This document shows, one piece after another, positions 1-9,308 of a stretch of DNA of 64,000 nucleotides. Every line of letters starts with the position of its first letter. Positions within the stretch are counted from its first letter, which is position 1. The position numbers and the translations under genes are program-made. Source of the stretch: an uncultured Prevotellaceae bacterium (GTDB lineage Bacteria; Bacteroidota; Bacteroidia; Bacteroidales; Bacteroidaceae); NCBI GenBank assembly GCA_902776475.1, contig CACYQD010000009.1, forward strand, positions 107,103-171,102, read 5' to 3'. Under the pieces are notes generated by a model that worked only from the letters and a program-made list of their open reading frames with translations, ran no database searches and was not told the DNA's origin.

Positions 1-2711
1 TGTGCCAAACCTGTTTTGCTGTCCTCAGTATATCCTTTCCACCGATGACTTGCAATGGCCTGACCGATATTGCGGAATGAGGGGTATTCATTGCAGATTT
101 CGTTGATAATCGACTGCTTGGCAGTTTGGAAACTGATATCCTGTATGGGCGCATGGCGCAGCAGGGAATCCACGAGGGCGATGGCTCCCATCGTCTTGTC
201 TTTCTGCGTGCCGACGATGGTTCCGAAAGCCAATGGGGATTTGGGCGCAAGCTTGAACGAACGGCTGAAGGAGAAACTCGAGGTGGTATAGGCCATCGAG
301 CGGAATTCCCTCACTTCCTGGAAGAGGATGGATGACATTCCGCCTCCGAAATATTCCTTGAACAACTGGAAAGGCACTCGGGCTTCCTGTGTGGGAAGGG
401 CATCAATTTGTTCATAGGTGAAGAAGAGATTCTGACGGGATTTGGGCATGTCATAGAGATAGACCAGGGGTTCGTCGTAGCCAAGGACTTCGCTGGAATA
501 GTCTTTGTAAGCCTCCTGGCTGAGTGAGACAGGCAGATGCCGGCGCACGGCTTTTTCCACATCACTGATGGGGAGTGTGCCGCTATAGACGATGTTGCAA
601 GCGCTGCTGAGAACCTGTTTGAAGGCTTCGTACATCTCCTCTCCCTTGAGTTTCTTGATTTCAGCGGTTGTGAGATGGGTCAGATAGGTTGACTGGTCTC
701 CATAGACTACCTTTTGGATCAGTGCACGCATCACATCCGTATTCTGGGTGCTCTCCGTCTTGGTATCAGCTTTCTTGGAATCGCGGATTTGACTGAGCAC
801 CTTCGGGGTGCTCTTGGCATGGTGGAGGAGATGGCTGACGAGTTGCAGCGTAGCATCAAAATGTTCATCGACGCCCGAGATGATGATTTTGAAATCGCTT
901 TGGGTCGAGGAGAAGACCACGCTGGCTCCCAGATTCTGCATAGCGGTTTCAAATTGCTGTCGGGTAAGGGAGTCGGTGCCTGCTGTGTTGAGATATTGTT
1001 CGGATGCCTCAAGGATTTTGTCGGCCTTTGTTCCTTTGTTGTAGATGACAGACAGTTCAAAGAGGTCATTGACCGGATTGTTAACGGTGTATAGGTTGGC
1101 CTGTCCGCCAAGGGGTTTCATGGTGGCATCATGGTCAAAGTCGAGAAGTCTTGGTTCCCATGTCTTGACAGGTATCTGAGCAAGGCGCTTGGCGTAGGCA
1201 GATTCCGCATTTTTGTGTTTGGGAACCACGGGTTTGTAACCTGGTTGGGTCATCTTGTCCTTCTCGTATTCGCCTTTCTTCTTCTTGAATCTCACAAATG
1301 GTGCGCCAAGATAGCGCTCAGCGGCACGGATGACATCCGACTTCGTGATATGGTTGATTTGGTTCACCAGGTCGAGGTATTCCTGCCAGGTGTGTCCTGA
1401 TGACATCACCATCACCATCTTCTCGGCACGCTCACTGATGGTCTCCAACTCCCGTTTGGCTTCGCGGTAGGCTTCTTGTTTCTGAGTGTTGAACATGACG
1501 TCGCTGAACTGTCCTGAGCGCAGACGGGCAATTTGTTCCATGCAGGCTTTCTCTGCCTTGTTGGTCGAGGCCAGCAGATTAGGTACGATGAGCACATAGG
1601 CCAGTCCGGCGTCGTTGAGTCCCATGACGGTTCCCAGCGCGGCCATGAGGGTACCTTCGTTGGTGAGGGAGTCGAGCATGCCGGCTTGTCCGTTGGAGAG
1701 AAGCGACATGGCTATTTTCAGGATGTTGGCGTCTTTCTCAAATTCTGTTGGTGCCTTGAAGGCGAGCATCTCCAAACTGACGAGTGGTATGGGAATTTTC
1801 ACTTCCACCGTGCGCTCCTTTGTGATGTCGGGCATGGGGGATGTCGGGTGAGTGGGTGGTGTGCCCTTGGGGATGCGGCCGAAAGTACGTTCCAGGAGAG
1901 GCAGGATGCTGTTGGCATCGAAATCACCGCAAAGGATCAGTCCCATGTTGCATCCCACATAGTATTTGGCGTAGAACTCGCGCATGTCCGACTGCCGTGG
2001 ATTCTTCAGGTTCTCTGTGCTGCCGATGATGGGATAGGCGTAAGGACGGTCGCCAAACAGTTCGGCGAGCATCTTGTCCATGGCAGTGGATAACATGTTG
2101 TCGGCATACATGTTCTTCTCCTCATAGACGGCTTCCAACTCTCCTTGGAAAAGCCGGAAGACAGGGTTGATCAGGCGGTCGCTGTTGAGTTGGCACCACT
2201 GCTCCATATACTGAGGAATGAAGGAGTTGTGATAGTAGGTGAAATCCCAACTGGTGCCGGCGTTGAGTCCGGTTCCGCCATATTTGGAGATGAGGCGGTT
2301 GAACTCATTGGGTATGGCATACTCACCGGCTATCTGGCTCAGTCGGTTGATGTCTTTCTGGATGGCCTCACGCTGGGTGGGGTCCTTGGTGGCAGACAAT
2401 TTGTCGTAGCAGGCAGAGATGGAGTCAAGCCAGGGCTTCTCCGCCTGATAGTCGATGGTGCCGATTTCGTCGGTTCCCTTGAACATGATATGCTCAAAGT
2501 AATGGGCGATGCCTGTATTGGGGCAATCCTTGGCTCCGGCGTTCACTACAACCGCTCCAAAAACTTTGGGTTGGGAATGGTCCTCGTTCAACCATACGGA
2601 CATACCGTTGGAGAGGGTCAGTTCCTTCACTTCCAGTGCTTGTGGCGTCTGTGCTTGCAGACAGGTCAGAACCGTCTGTGCGAGCATCATCAATACAATT
2701 GTCTTTTTCAT
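1..2711 (-). CDS. M16 family zinc metalloprotease (partial, runs off the window)
   Basis: Exported peptidase of the pitrilysin/insulinase (M16) family. The start is the ATG at 2709-2711; 903 codons are visible and the stop lies beyond base 1. Residues 1-21 form a signal peptide ending LQAQ. The inverted zinc motif HYFEH is at residues 70-74, inside the family context IAHYFEHIMFKGT, and the third zinc ligand is probably a glutamate in AVYEEKN near residue 197. The size fits the Bacteroidetes form in which an active N-terminal half is fused to an inactive C-terminal half; such proteins are expected to degrade peptides in the periplasm. It lies 78 bases downstream of uxaB on the same strand, but an intrinsic terminator sits between them, so it probably has its own promoter. 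The family is clear; the substrate is unknown. Confidence 0.9.
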   Translation of the reverse strand, partial: MKKTIVLMMLAQTVLTCLQAQTPQALEVKELTLSNGMSVWLNEDHSQPKVFGAVVVNAGAKDCPNTGIAHYFEHIMFKGTDEIGTIDYQAEKPWLDSISACYDKLSATKDPTQREAIQKDINRLSQIAGEYAIPNEFNRLISKYGGTGLNAGTSWDFTYYHNSFIPQYMEQWCQLNSDRLINPVFRLFQGELEAVYEEKNMYADNMLSTAMDKMLAELFGDRPYAYPIIGSTENLKNPRQSDMREFYAKYYVGCNMGLILCGDFDANSILPLLERTFGRIPKGTPPTHPTSPMPDITKERTVEVKIPIPLVSLEMLAFKAPTEFEKDANILKIAMSLLSNGQAGMLDSLTNEGTLMAALGTVMGLNDAGLAYVLIVPNLLASTNKAEKACMEQIARLRSGQFSDVMFNTQKQEAYREAKRELETISERAEKMVMVMSSGHTWQEYLDLVNQINHITKSDVIRAAERYLGAPFVRFKKKKGEYEKDKMTQPGYKPVVPKHKNAESAYAKRLAQIPVKTWEPRLLDFDHDATMKPLGGQANLYTVNNPVNDLFELSVIYNKGTKADKILEASEQYLNTAGTDSLTRQQFETAMQNLGASVVFSSTQSDFKIIISGVDEHFDATLQLVSHLLHHAKSTPKVLSQIRDSKKADTKTESTQNTDVMRALIQKVVYGDQSTYLTHLTTAEIKKLKGEEMYEAFKQVLSSACNIVYSGTLPISDVEKAVRRHLPVSLSQEAYKDYSSEVLGYDEPLVYLYDMPKSRQNLFFTYEQIDALPTQEARVPFQLFKEYFGGGMSSILFQEVREFRSMAYTTSSFSFSRSFKLAPKSPLAFGTIVGTQKDKTMGAIALVDSLLRHAPIQDISFQTAKQSIINEICNEYPSFRNIGQAIASHRWKGYTEDSKTGLA

Positions 2712-2733
2712 CTTCCGATTGGCTTAGGTATGT

Positions 2734-2772
2734 AAAAAAAATAGACAGGAGTCTTGCGAAAGGCTCCTGTCT
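2734..2772 (-). terminator. Intrinsic terminator of uxaB
   Basis: Perfect 9-bp stem AGACAGGAG/CTCCTGTCT (2743-2751 with 2764-2772), followed on the minus strand by a run of eight T (2734-2741). It separates uxaB from the downstream protease gene. Confidence 0.8.
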
Positions 2773-2788
2773 GTTGGGTCATGATCAA

Positions 2789-4267
2789 TTAAAGGATGGT
2801 TTTCACGGCTTCGAGCATGCCCTTCTCCTGAATCAGGTCGAGGTCTTTCTTCACAAGCTCGGCCAGACCAGGAATGCTGTGCAGATCCTCGCCCCAGATA
2901 CTGGTGGCACCGAGGACGCCGTCGGTCACCTTCTGGGTGTCGCCGGTGGCCCACAGGTCTTTCAGCAAGTCCATGATGTCCTGGGCGTCGTTGGGTGTGA
3001 TGTCGGCGCCGTCAGCGCGCTTGCCGCCCTTGTAATAGGTGATGATGGCTGCCAAGCCCATCACGAGGCCCTGGGGAAGTTCGCCCTTGCGCTCGAGATA
3101 AACCTTCACGCCGGGGAGGTCGCGGGCGCAGAACTTCGGGAAGGAGTTGAGCATGATGCTGGTCACCTGATGGTCAACGAACGGGTTGTTGAAGCGCTCC
3201 AGCACGTCGGCGGCGAATTTCTTCAACTCATCCATCGGCAGGTTGAGGGTCTCCATGAGTTCCTCGAACTGCACCTTGTGGATGTATTTGCCGATCACCT
3301 CATGGTTGCAGGCGTCGCGCACGATATCCACTCCGCTCAGGTATGCCACGGGAGAGAGGACGGTGTGAGGACCATTGAGGAGGGTCACCTTGCGCTCGTG
3401 GTAAGGCTTCTCGCTTTCGGCGATGAGCACGTGCAGTCCGGCTTTCTCTGCCGGGAACTCTGCGCGCAGTTCCTCGCAGGTCATATTCTCTGCCTTCTCA
3501 ATCACCCAGAGGTGGAAAATCTCAGCCTGTACGACCAGGTTGTCCTTATAGCTGATCTTCTGCTGGATCTCGGCGATTTCCTTGCGGGGGAAGCCGGGAA
3601 CGATGCGGTCAACCAGTGTGGCGCATACATAGCAGTATTTCGTGAACCACTCCTTGAATCCCTCGTAGTCGGCACCCATATCCTCTTTCCAGAGTTCGAT
3701 ATACTGATAGATGCACTCCTTCAGGTGATGACCGTTGAGGAAGATAAGCTCGCAGGGCATGATGATCAGGCCTTTGGTGGGGTCGCCCTCGAAAGTCTGA
3801 TAGCGGCGGAAGAGCAGCTGGACGAGTTTGCCGGGATAGCTGCTGGCAGGAGCATCGCTCAGTTTGCAGGCGGGATCGAAGGCGATGCCGGCCTCTGTGG
3901 TGTTGGAGATGACGAAACGGATCTCGGGCTGGTCAGCCAATGCCATGTAAGCCCAGTTCTGGGTGTAGGGGTTCAGGGCGCGTGAGATGACATCAATGCG
4001 CTCGAGGCTGTTGACAGTCTCTCCGTTCTCACGACCTTGGAGGTTGACATGATAGAGGCAGTCCTGTCCGTTGAGCCAATCGACCATACCGCGCTCGATG
4101 GGCTGGACGATGACAACGCTGCCGTTGAAATCGGTCTTCTGGTTCATGTTCCAGATGATCCAATCTACGAAAGCACGGAGGAAGTTACCTTCACCAAACT
4201 GAATGATTTTCTCTGGCATGACGCTCTTTGGAGCAGTCCGCTTGTTTAATTCCTGTAATTTTTTCAT
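2789..4267 (-). CDS. uxaB: Tagaturonate reductase (altronate oxidoreductase)
   Basis: NAD-dependent enzyme that reduces D-tagaturonate to D-altronate in the galacturonate branch of hexuronate catabolism; cytoplasmic. At 492 aa it matches the usual UxaB length (about 480-500). The N-terminal Rossmann motif FGEGNFLRAFVDW (residues about 26-38) and the block VVIVQPIERGM are typical of the polyol-specific long-chain dehydrogenase family. The neighbouring uxuB and uxuA on the same strand support a hexuronate role rather than mannitol oxidation. The start ATG at 4265-4267 lies 35 bases below a TATCTTTG -7 box embedded in an inverted repeat (4300-4343), so transcription may be regulated separately from uxuB. 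No uxaA or uxaC is present in this window. Confidence 0.88.
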   Translation of the reverse strand: MKKLQELNKRTAPKSVMPEKIIQFGEGNFLRAFVDWIIWNMNQKTDFNGSVVIVQPIERGMVDWLNGQDCLYHVNLQGRENGETVNSLERIDVISRALNPYTQNWAYMALADQPEIRFVISNTTEAGIAFDPACKLSDAPASSYPGKLVQLLFRRYQTFEGDPTKGLIIMPCELIFLNGHHLKECIYQYIELWKEDMGADYEGFKEWFTKYCYVCATLVDRIVPGFPRKEIAEIQQKISYKDNLVVQAEIFHLWVIEKAENMTCEELRAEFPAEKAGLHVLIAESEKPYHERKVTLLNGPHTVLSPVAYLSGVDIVRDACNHEVIGKYIHKVQFEELMETLNLPMDELKKFAADVLERFNNPFVDHQVTSIMLNSFPKFCARDLPGVKVYLERKGELPQGLVMGLAAIITYYKGGKRADGADITPNDAQDIMDLLKDLWATGDTQKVTDGVLGATSIWGEDLHSIPGLAELVKKDLDLIQEKGMLEAVKTIL

Positions 4268-4299
4268 TTGTTCTTATAGATTTAGTTGTCGTTTTTCAC

Positions 4300-4343
4300 G
4301 GCAAAGATACACAATTTCTCTCATTCCACCATGTATCTTTGCC
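4300..4343. promoter_or_regulatory. Inverted repeat containing the uxaB -7 promoter box
   Basis: Perfect 12-bp inverted repeat GGCAAAGATACA (4300-4311) and TGTATCTTTGCC (4332-4343), arms centred 32 bp apart. The left arm contains the minus-strand -7 box TATCTTTG (4302-4309) for uxaB; the right arm carries the same box facing the other way (4334-4341). It could be an operator for a dimeric regulator or an accidental bidirectional promoter. Confidence 0.5.
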
Positions 4344-4375
4344 ATGAAAAAAACGTAAAGGTTTGCGGATTTTGA

Positions 4376-5962
4376 TTATCTTGCCTCCACGTACTTGTGC
4401 AGTGTGGCGCGAACAGCACCTGGAGCGGCATAGAGTTCCTTGACCATGCCTTCGATTTGCTCACCGAGACCTGCTTCATAGAGGTTGACTCCGAAGACAT
4501 CGGCACGGCTGTAGAGCTGGCGCAGGCAACTGTAGTCCTGGTCGGGTTTGCCTACCTCAAGGGGAGCCACGATGGCTTGCAGTTCCTGAAGCATGGGGTC
4601 GGGGGAGGGCTCAAATGGAGTGCCGTCATCCTTGATGCCCTTCAGGTAGCGGGCATAGCCGGCCAAGGTCAGCGGGATGAGCTGCAGGTTGCTCATGTCG
4701 AGTCCGCGGGCGATGTACTTCTTGATGGTCTCACCGAAGCGGATGGGCAGTTTCTGGCTGGTATCCATGGCGATACGCTGTGGAGCATCGGGCATGAAGG
4801 GGTTGGGGAGACGACGGTTGATCACGGCGCCGATAAACTCATAGGGATTGAGCACACCGGGATCGGTGACCACGGGCATGGCCTCCATATAACCTATTTT
4901 CTGGATGAAACTGCGCAGGTCGGGGTCTGCCATCTCGGCGGAGATGAGCGTGTAGCCGAGCAGACAGCCGTAGAGCGACATGGCCGTGTGGAGAGGGTTG
5001 AGACAAGTGGTGACTTTCATGGTCTCCACCTTGTCCACCGTCTCGCGTGTGGTGTAGAGCGCGCCGCCCAGGTCGAGTGGCGGACGGCCGTTGGTGTAGT
5101 TGTCCTCGATGACGAGATACTGCACTTCCTCTGCATTGACGAACGGTGCGGTGAAAGTGTGTTTCTCGGTCTCGATGTAGTTGTTGTCCTCAAAGCCGTC
5201 GGCGGCCAGCATTTCCTGCACTTTCTGATGGGGGCGCGGGGTGATCTTGTCGATCATCGACCACGGGAATGTGATTTTCGTCTCATCACGCAGGTAGTCA
5301 AGGAATCCGCCCTCTACTAGGTTGTCGGCCACCCATTTCTCTGCGTAGGCGAAGACTCCGGCCTTCACCTTGTCACCATTGTGCGAGCAGTTGTCCATGC
5401 TCTGTACGGTGAGTGGAAGGGCGCCGGCCTTGTAGCGCTCATAGAGGAGGGCAGCTACCTTGCCCATGGCAAGCACGGGGGTGAGACCGCGCTCCAGGTC
5501 GGCTGGCGATACGCTGTAGCCTTTCTCCGTGATGGTGAAGGAGATCATCTGGAGAGAGGGATTGCGGAAGATTTCGACCAACCGCTGCCAGTCACTGAAC
5601 TGGTAGTCGGCTTTCAAGGCTTCGGTGATGGATGCGATGACCTTTTTCTCGATGGTGCCAGTCGATTGCAGACTGACGAGCAGAGACAGGTTGTTATAGG
5701 GAGCGTATGCCTTGTCGATGACCTCGAAGTCGAAGGTCTCGGCCACGATGACACCACGGTCGTATTTGCCGGTGTTGAGGGCATCATTGAGGATGGCAGC
5801 CGGGAAGGCGCGGAAGATGTTGCCTCCACCGAAGTGCACCCATGTCGGTTGGTCATGGGTCTTCTTGGCCACCGCCTGCATGTCGAACTGAGGAAGTTGG
5901 TAACCTTTGGCTTCCCATTCCTCTTTGTTGAAATTCTGGGAAAGGATATCGTTGAGTTTCAT
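4376..5962 (-). CDS. uxuB: Fructuronate reductase / mannitol dehydrogenase family protein
   Basis: Polyol-specific long-chain dehydrogenase, 528 aa. The N-terminal dinucleotide-binding motif reads VHFGGGNIFRAFPAA (residues about 42-56), and the catalytic region includes the block KVTTCLNPLHTAMS typical of the mannitol dehydrogenase/UxuB family. In this context, between uxuA and uxaB, the expected reaction is NADH-dependent reduction of D-fructuronate to D-mannonate, the substrate of UxuA; a general mannitol dehydrogenase is the alternative from sequence alone. The start is the ATG at 5960-5962. It is separated from uxuA by 217 bases filled by a tandem 100-bp repeat, which is unusual within a catabolic operon. 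Confidence 0.82.
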   Translation of the reverse strand: MKLNDILSQNFNKEEWEAKGYQLPQFDMQAVAKKTHDQPTWVHFGGGNIFRAFPAAILNDALNTGKYDRGVIVAETFDFEVIDKAYAPYNNLSLLVSLQSTGTIEKKVIASITEALKADYQFSDWQRLVEIFRNPSLQMISFTITEKGYSVSPADLERGLTPVLAMGKVAALLYERYKAGALPLTVQSMDNCSHNGDKVKAGVFAYAEKWVADNLVEGGFLDYLRDETKITFPWSMIDKITPRPHQKVQEMLAADGFEDNNYIETEKHTFTAPFVNAEEVQYLVIEDNYTNGRPPLDLGGALYTTRETVDKVETMKVTTCLNPLHTAMSLYGCLLGYTLISAEMADPDLRSFIQKIGYMEAMPVVTDPGVLNPYEFIGAVINRRLPNPFMPDAPQRIAMDTSQKLPIRFGETIKKYIARGLDMSNLQLIPLTLAGYARYLKGIKDDGTPFEPSPDPMLQELQAIVAPLEVGKPDQDYSCLRQLYSRADVFGVNLYEAGLGEQIEGMVKELYAAPGAVRATLHKYVEAR

Positions 5963-5964
5963 AA

Positions 5965-6180
5965 TTCAATTTTCAATTTTCAATTTTCAATTTTCAAATG
6001 TCGTGCAAACCGAATGCAATGAAGTTTGCTTCAATTGCTGAGGTGCAGCCGACACTCATCGGGCAAAGCCCGATAATTTTCAATTTTCAATTTTCAAATG
6101 TCGAGCAAACCGAATGCAATGAAGTTTGCTTCAATTGCTGAGGTGCAGCCGACATTCATCGGGCAAAGCCCGATAATCTT
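5965..6180. repeat. Two tandem copies of a 100-bp repeat between uxuA and uxuB
   Basis: Positions 5977-6076 and 6077-6176 are the same sequence with two mismatches (6004/6104 and 6055/6155). Each unit holds short runs of TTTTCAATT with a 9-bp period, a hairpin GCAAAC...GTTTGC, and a perfect stem ATCGGGC-AAA-GCCCGAT (6058-6074 and 6158-6174). The 9-bp runs extend upstream to 5965. No coding capacity is evident. The unit looks like a dispersed intergenic repeat rather than a terminator, since no T run follows the GC stem. Confidence 0.85.
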
Positions 6181-7412
6181 CAATCGAAAAATCCAGGTTG
6201 CTGGTAGGGGAGGCCCAACTCACGGTCGACCGTAGCGAGGATGCCCTGCACCTGTCCCAGGGCGAACATGCGTCCGAGGAAAGAGTAGCCGGCATTGTAG
6301 CCGCGGGTCTCGTCGCCGAGCATCGTCATGCCATGATCCACGCGCATGGGGAGAGCGGGATTCTCTTTCTCGAAGATGCGGGCCAGTTCGATGATGTCTG
6401 CGCGTCCTCCGAGGTGGCTGGCTTCGGTGAAGTCGCCGTTGGGGAAGATGTGGCAGGAACGGAGGTGAACGAAATGGGTGCGGGAAGCAAACTTCCGTGC
6501 CATCTCCACCACGTTGTTGTAGGCTCCGGCACTGAGAGAACCAGCACAGAAGGTGAGGCCGTTGTGCTTGTTGGGCACGGCGTCGAGGAACCACTGGATG
6601 TCTTCCTCGGTGCGCACGATGCGGGGCAGTCCCAGAATCTCAATTGGTGGATCGTCGGGATGCACACACATGTTCATGCCGCATTCCTCGCAGGTGGGCA
6701 TGATAGCTTCCAGGAAATACTTCATGTTGGCACGCAACTGGGCCTTGTCAATGCCTTTGTAGAGGTCGAGGAAGTCACGGAATTTCTGGATGGGGGCCTC
6801 GTCGTTCTCGCTGAAGTTTCCGCTCACGAAGCCCTGGGTCTTGATGATGATGTTCTCCACAAGCTTGTGCTCTTTCTCCGGAGTCATCGTCTTGGCCAAT
6901 TCATCGGCCTCGGCCAGAACATTGCGTCCTTCGCCCACCCCTTTGGGGAACTGGAAGGCAGCCCATTCCTCACGGGCAGCTTCACGCTTGAGGATGTAGA
7001 TGTCGAAATAGGCAAACTCCGCATAGGAGAAATAGAGGTTGGACGAACCATTGGGATTGTCATGCAACAGGTCGGTGCGTGCCCAGTCGAGAACGGGCAT
7101 GAAATTGTAGCAGATGGTGTGGATGCCCTCTGCAGAGAGGTTGCGCAGGCTCTCCTTGTAGACCTCAATCTGCTCGTCTCGGTCCGGACCGCCATATTTG
7201 ATGGTCTCTACGACGGGGAGAGACTCCACCACGCTCCAGCGCATGCCATAGCTTTCGATATATTCGCGAAGGTCGCGGATTTTCTCACGGGTCCAAACTT
7301 CACCAAGGGGTACGTCGTGAAGGGCGGTCACAATGCCTTCAACGCCGATTTGACGCAACATGGCAAGGGTAATCTTGTCGTTCTTGCCAAACCATCTCCA
7401 TGTTCTTTCCAT
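6180..7412 (-). CDS. uxuA: Mannonate dehydratase
   Basis: Dehydrates D-mannonate to 2-keto-3-deoxy-D-gluconate, the step where the glucuronate branch meets the Entner-Doudoroff route; cytoplasmic, metal-dependent TIM barrel. The start is taken as the ATG at 7410-7412, because the protein then begins MERTWRWFG, the conserved N terminus of UxuA; a longer reading frame upstream has no support. The 410-residue length fits the family (390-410). Recognisable blocks include GVEGIVTALHDVP near residue 23, MCVHPDDPP in the central metal-binding region and VDHGMTMLGDE near the C terminus. It follows rpsA on the same strand but the rpsA terminator lies between them. Confidence 0.95.
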   Translation of the reverse strand: MERTWRWFGKNDKITLAMLRQIGVEGIVTALHDVPLGEVWTREKIRDLREYIESYGMRWSVVESLPVVETIKYGGPDRDEQIEVYKESLRNLSAEGIHTICYNFMPVLDWARTDLLHDNPNGSSNLYFSYAEFAYFDIYILKREAAREEWAAFQFPKGVGEGRNVLAEADELAKTMTPEKEHKLVENIIIKTQGFVSGNFSENDEAPIQKFRDFLDLYKGIDKAQLRANMKYFLEAIMPTCEECGMNMCVHPDDPPIEILGLPRIVRTEEDIQWFLDAVPNKHNGLTFCAGSLSAGAYNNVVEMARKFASRTHFVHLRSCHIFPNGDFTEASHLGGRADIIELARIFEKENPALPMRVDHGMTMLGDETRGYNAGYSFLGRMFALGQVQGILATVDRELGLPYQQPGFFD

Positions 7413-7485
7413 AGTTATAGCTTTTAATATATAAGGATTTACAATAATATAAAGGGTTAACTCCAAAAAGGTATCAAATAACCAA

Positions 7486-7510
7486 AAGAGCCTGTCGGCG
7501 ACAGGCTCTT
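7486..7510 (-). terminator. Intrinsic terminator of rpsA
   Basis: Stem AAGAGCCTGTCG/CGACAGGCTCTT with a one-base nominal loop (in practice a 9-10 bp stem with a tetraloop), then TTTTGG on the minus strand. It stands between the S1 stop codon and uxuA. Confidence 0.65.
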
Positions 7511-7529
7511 CGGGTCATATCATGAGGGA

Positions 7530-9308
7530 TTACTCACCCTTCTCCATCTTGGCTTTCAGCGCTGCGAGAGCGTCAAGGTCACCGAGAGTAGTGCCGGCTG
7601 CCACATTGTTGATGGCAGGAGCTTCCTCCTTCTTCGGAGCTGCGTGACGGCTGGCGCGCGGAGCTTTCTTCTCTTCCTTGGCCTCCTCGAAGGTGCGGCT
7701 GTGGGAGAGGATGATGCGCTTGGTCTCTTTCACAAACTCAATCACCTTGAACTCCAGTTCCTCACCCTGCTGGGCCTGGGTTCCGTCTTCCTTGACGAGG
7801 TGCTTCGGTGTGGCAAAGCCCTCACCACCCTCATTCAGGGCAATCACGGCTCCCTTGTCCATAGACTCGGTGATCTTGCCGACATGGACTGAACCAGGAG
7901 TATAGATGGTCTCATAGGTATCCCAAGGATTGTCTTCGAGCTGCTTGTGGCCGAGGCTCAGACGACGGTTCTCCTTGTCGATTTCCAGCACGACAACGTC
8001 GATGTTGGCACCCACCTGGGTGAACTCTGACGGATGCTTCACCTTCTTGGTCCATGACAGGTCGCTGATGTGGATCAGACCGTCAACACCTTCCTCAAGC
8101 TCCACGAAGATACCGAAGTTGGTGAAATTGCGAACCTTGGCGGTGTGCTTGCTGCCGAGAGGATATTTCTCCTCGATGGCCTCCCATGGGTCGGTCTTCA
8201 GCTGCTTGATGCCGAGAGACATCTTGCGCTCCTCGCGGTCGAGGGTCAGGATCACTGCCTCTACCTCGTCGCCGACGTGCATGAACTCCTGTGCGGAACG
8301 CAGGTGCTGGCTCCAGCTCATCTCTGAGACGTGGATCAGACCTTCCACACCCGGGGCAATCTCCACGAATGCGCCGTAGTCAGCGATCACGACAACCTTA
8401 CCCTTCACGTGGTCACCCACCTTCAGGTTCTCATCCAGTGCATCCCAAGGATGCGGAGTGAGCTGCTTCAGACCGAGGGCGATGCGCTTCTTCTCGTCGT
8501 CGAAGTCGAGGATAGCCACTTTGATCTTCTGGTCGAGGGAGACAACCTCTTTCGGATCGCTTACGCGGCCCCAAGACAGGTCGGTGATGTGGATGAGTCC
8601 GTCAACACCGCCGAGATCGACGAATACACCATAAGCTGTGATGTTCTTGACAGTACCTTCGTAGATCTGTCCCTTCTCCATCTTGCTGATGATCTCCTTC
8701 TTCTGTGCCTCAAGCTCAGCCTCGATAAGGGCTTTGTGAGAGACAACCACATTGCGGAACTCCTGGTTGATCTTCACCACCTTGAACTCCATGGTCTTGC
8801 CCACGAACACGTCGTAGTCGCGGATGGGGTGAACGTCAATCTGGCTGCCCGGGAGGAAAGCCTCGATACCGAACACATCCACAATCATACCACCCTTGGT
8901 GCGGCACTTGATGTAACCGGTGATCACTTCCTCATTGTCGAGGGCTGCGTTGATCCGCTCCCAGCTCTTGCTCAGACGAGCTTTTTTGTGTGACAGGATG
9001 AGCTGGCCTTTCTTGTCTTCCTGATTTTCTACGTAAACCTCTACGATATCGCCCACCTTCAGGTCGGGGTTGTAGCGGAATTCGCTTGCGGGGATAATAC
9101 CGTCGCTCTTGTAACCAATGTTGACAACGACTTCTTTCTTGTCAAAAGAGATTACTTTGCCATCAACAACTTGATGCTCGCTCACTTTGTTGAGGGTTTC
9201 ATCATAGGCCTTCTCGAGGTCTGATTTGCTTACGCTTTGGTTGCTGCCATTCTCAAATTCTTCCCAGTTGAAGTCCTCGAGCGGCTGCACGTTTTTTAAG
9301 TTTGACAT
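7530..9308 (-). CDS. rpsA: 30S ribosomal protein S1
   Basis: RNA-binding ribosomal protein that recruits mRNA to the 30S subunit, which matters in Bacteroidetes, where Shine-Dalgarno sequences are weak. The 592-residue protein contains six S1 (OB-fold) repeats, recognisable by blocks such as VDGKVISFDKKEVVVNIGYKS, VDGLIHITDLSWGRV, VEGLIHVSEMSW and VDGLIHISDLSW. The C terminus (about residue 545 onward) is a charged Lys/Glu/Ala tail, common in this phylum. The start ATG is at 9306-9308; a -7 box TAACTTTG lies 67-74 bases upstream (9375-9382), giving a long AT-rich leader. Confidence 0.97.
   Translation of the reverse strand: MSNLKNVQPLEDFNWEEFENGSNQSVSKSDLEKAYDETLNKVSEHQVVDGKVISFDKKEVVVNIGYKSDGIIPASEFRYNPDLKVGDIVEVYVENQEDKKGQLILSHKKARLSKSWERINAALDNEEVITGYIKCRTKGGMIVDVFGIEAFLPGSQIDVHPIRDYDVFVGKTMEFKVVKINQEFRNVVVSHKALIEAELEAQKKEIISKMEKGQIYEGTVKNITAYGVFVDLGGVDGLIHITDLSWGRVSDPKEVVSLDQKIKVAILDFDDEKKRIALGLKQLTPHPWDALDENLKVGDHVKGKVVVIADYGAFVEIAPGVEGLIHVSEMSWSQHLRSAQEFMHVGDEVEAVILTLDREERKMSLGIKQLKTDPWEAIEEKYPLGSKHTAKVRNFTNFGIFVELEEGVDGLIHISDLSWTKKVKHPSEFTQVGANIDVVVLEIDKENRRLSLGHKQLEDNPWDTYETIYTPGSVHVGKITESMDKGAVIALNEGGEGFATPKHLVKEDGTQAQQGEELEFKVIEFVKETKRIILSHSRTFEEAKEEKKAPRASRHAAPKKEEAPAINNVAAGTTLGDLDALAALKAKMEKGE

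Noticed and set aside
2636-3985. 449-codon plus-strand frame opposite uxaB
   Set aside because: It is the mirror of the uxaB coding sequence; no start signal and the composition is typical of antisense frames in GC-rich codon positions.
6058-6174. ATCGGGC-AAA-GCCCGAT hairpins as terminators of uxuA
   Set aside because: No T run follows on either strand; the hairpin is an internal part of the 100-bp repeat.
5965-6180. Possible CRISPR or insertion-sequence ends
   Set aside because: Two direct copies without spacers, no transposase and no target duplication.
6198-7427. 409-codon plus-strand frame opposite uxuA
   Set aside because: Antisense shadow of a clear mannonate dehydratase gene.
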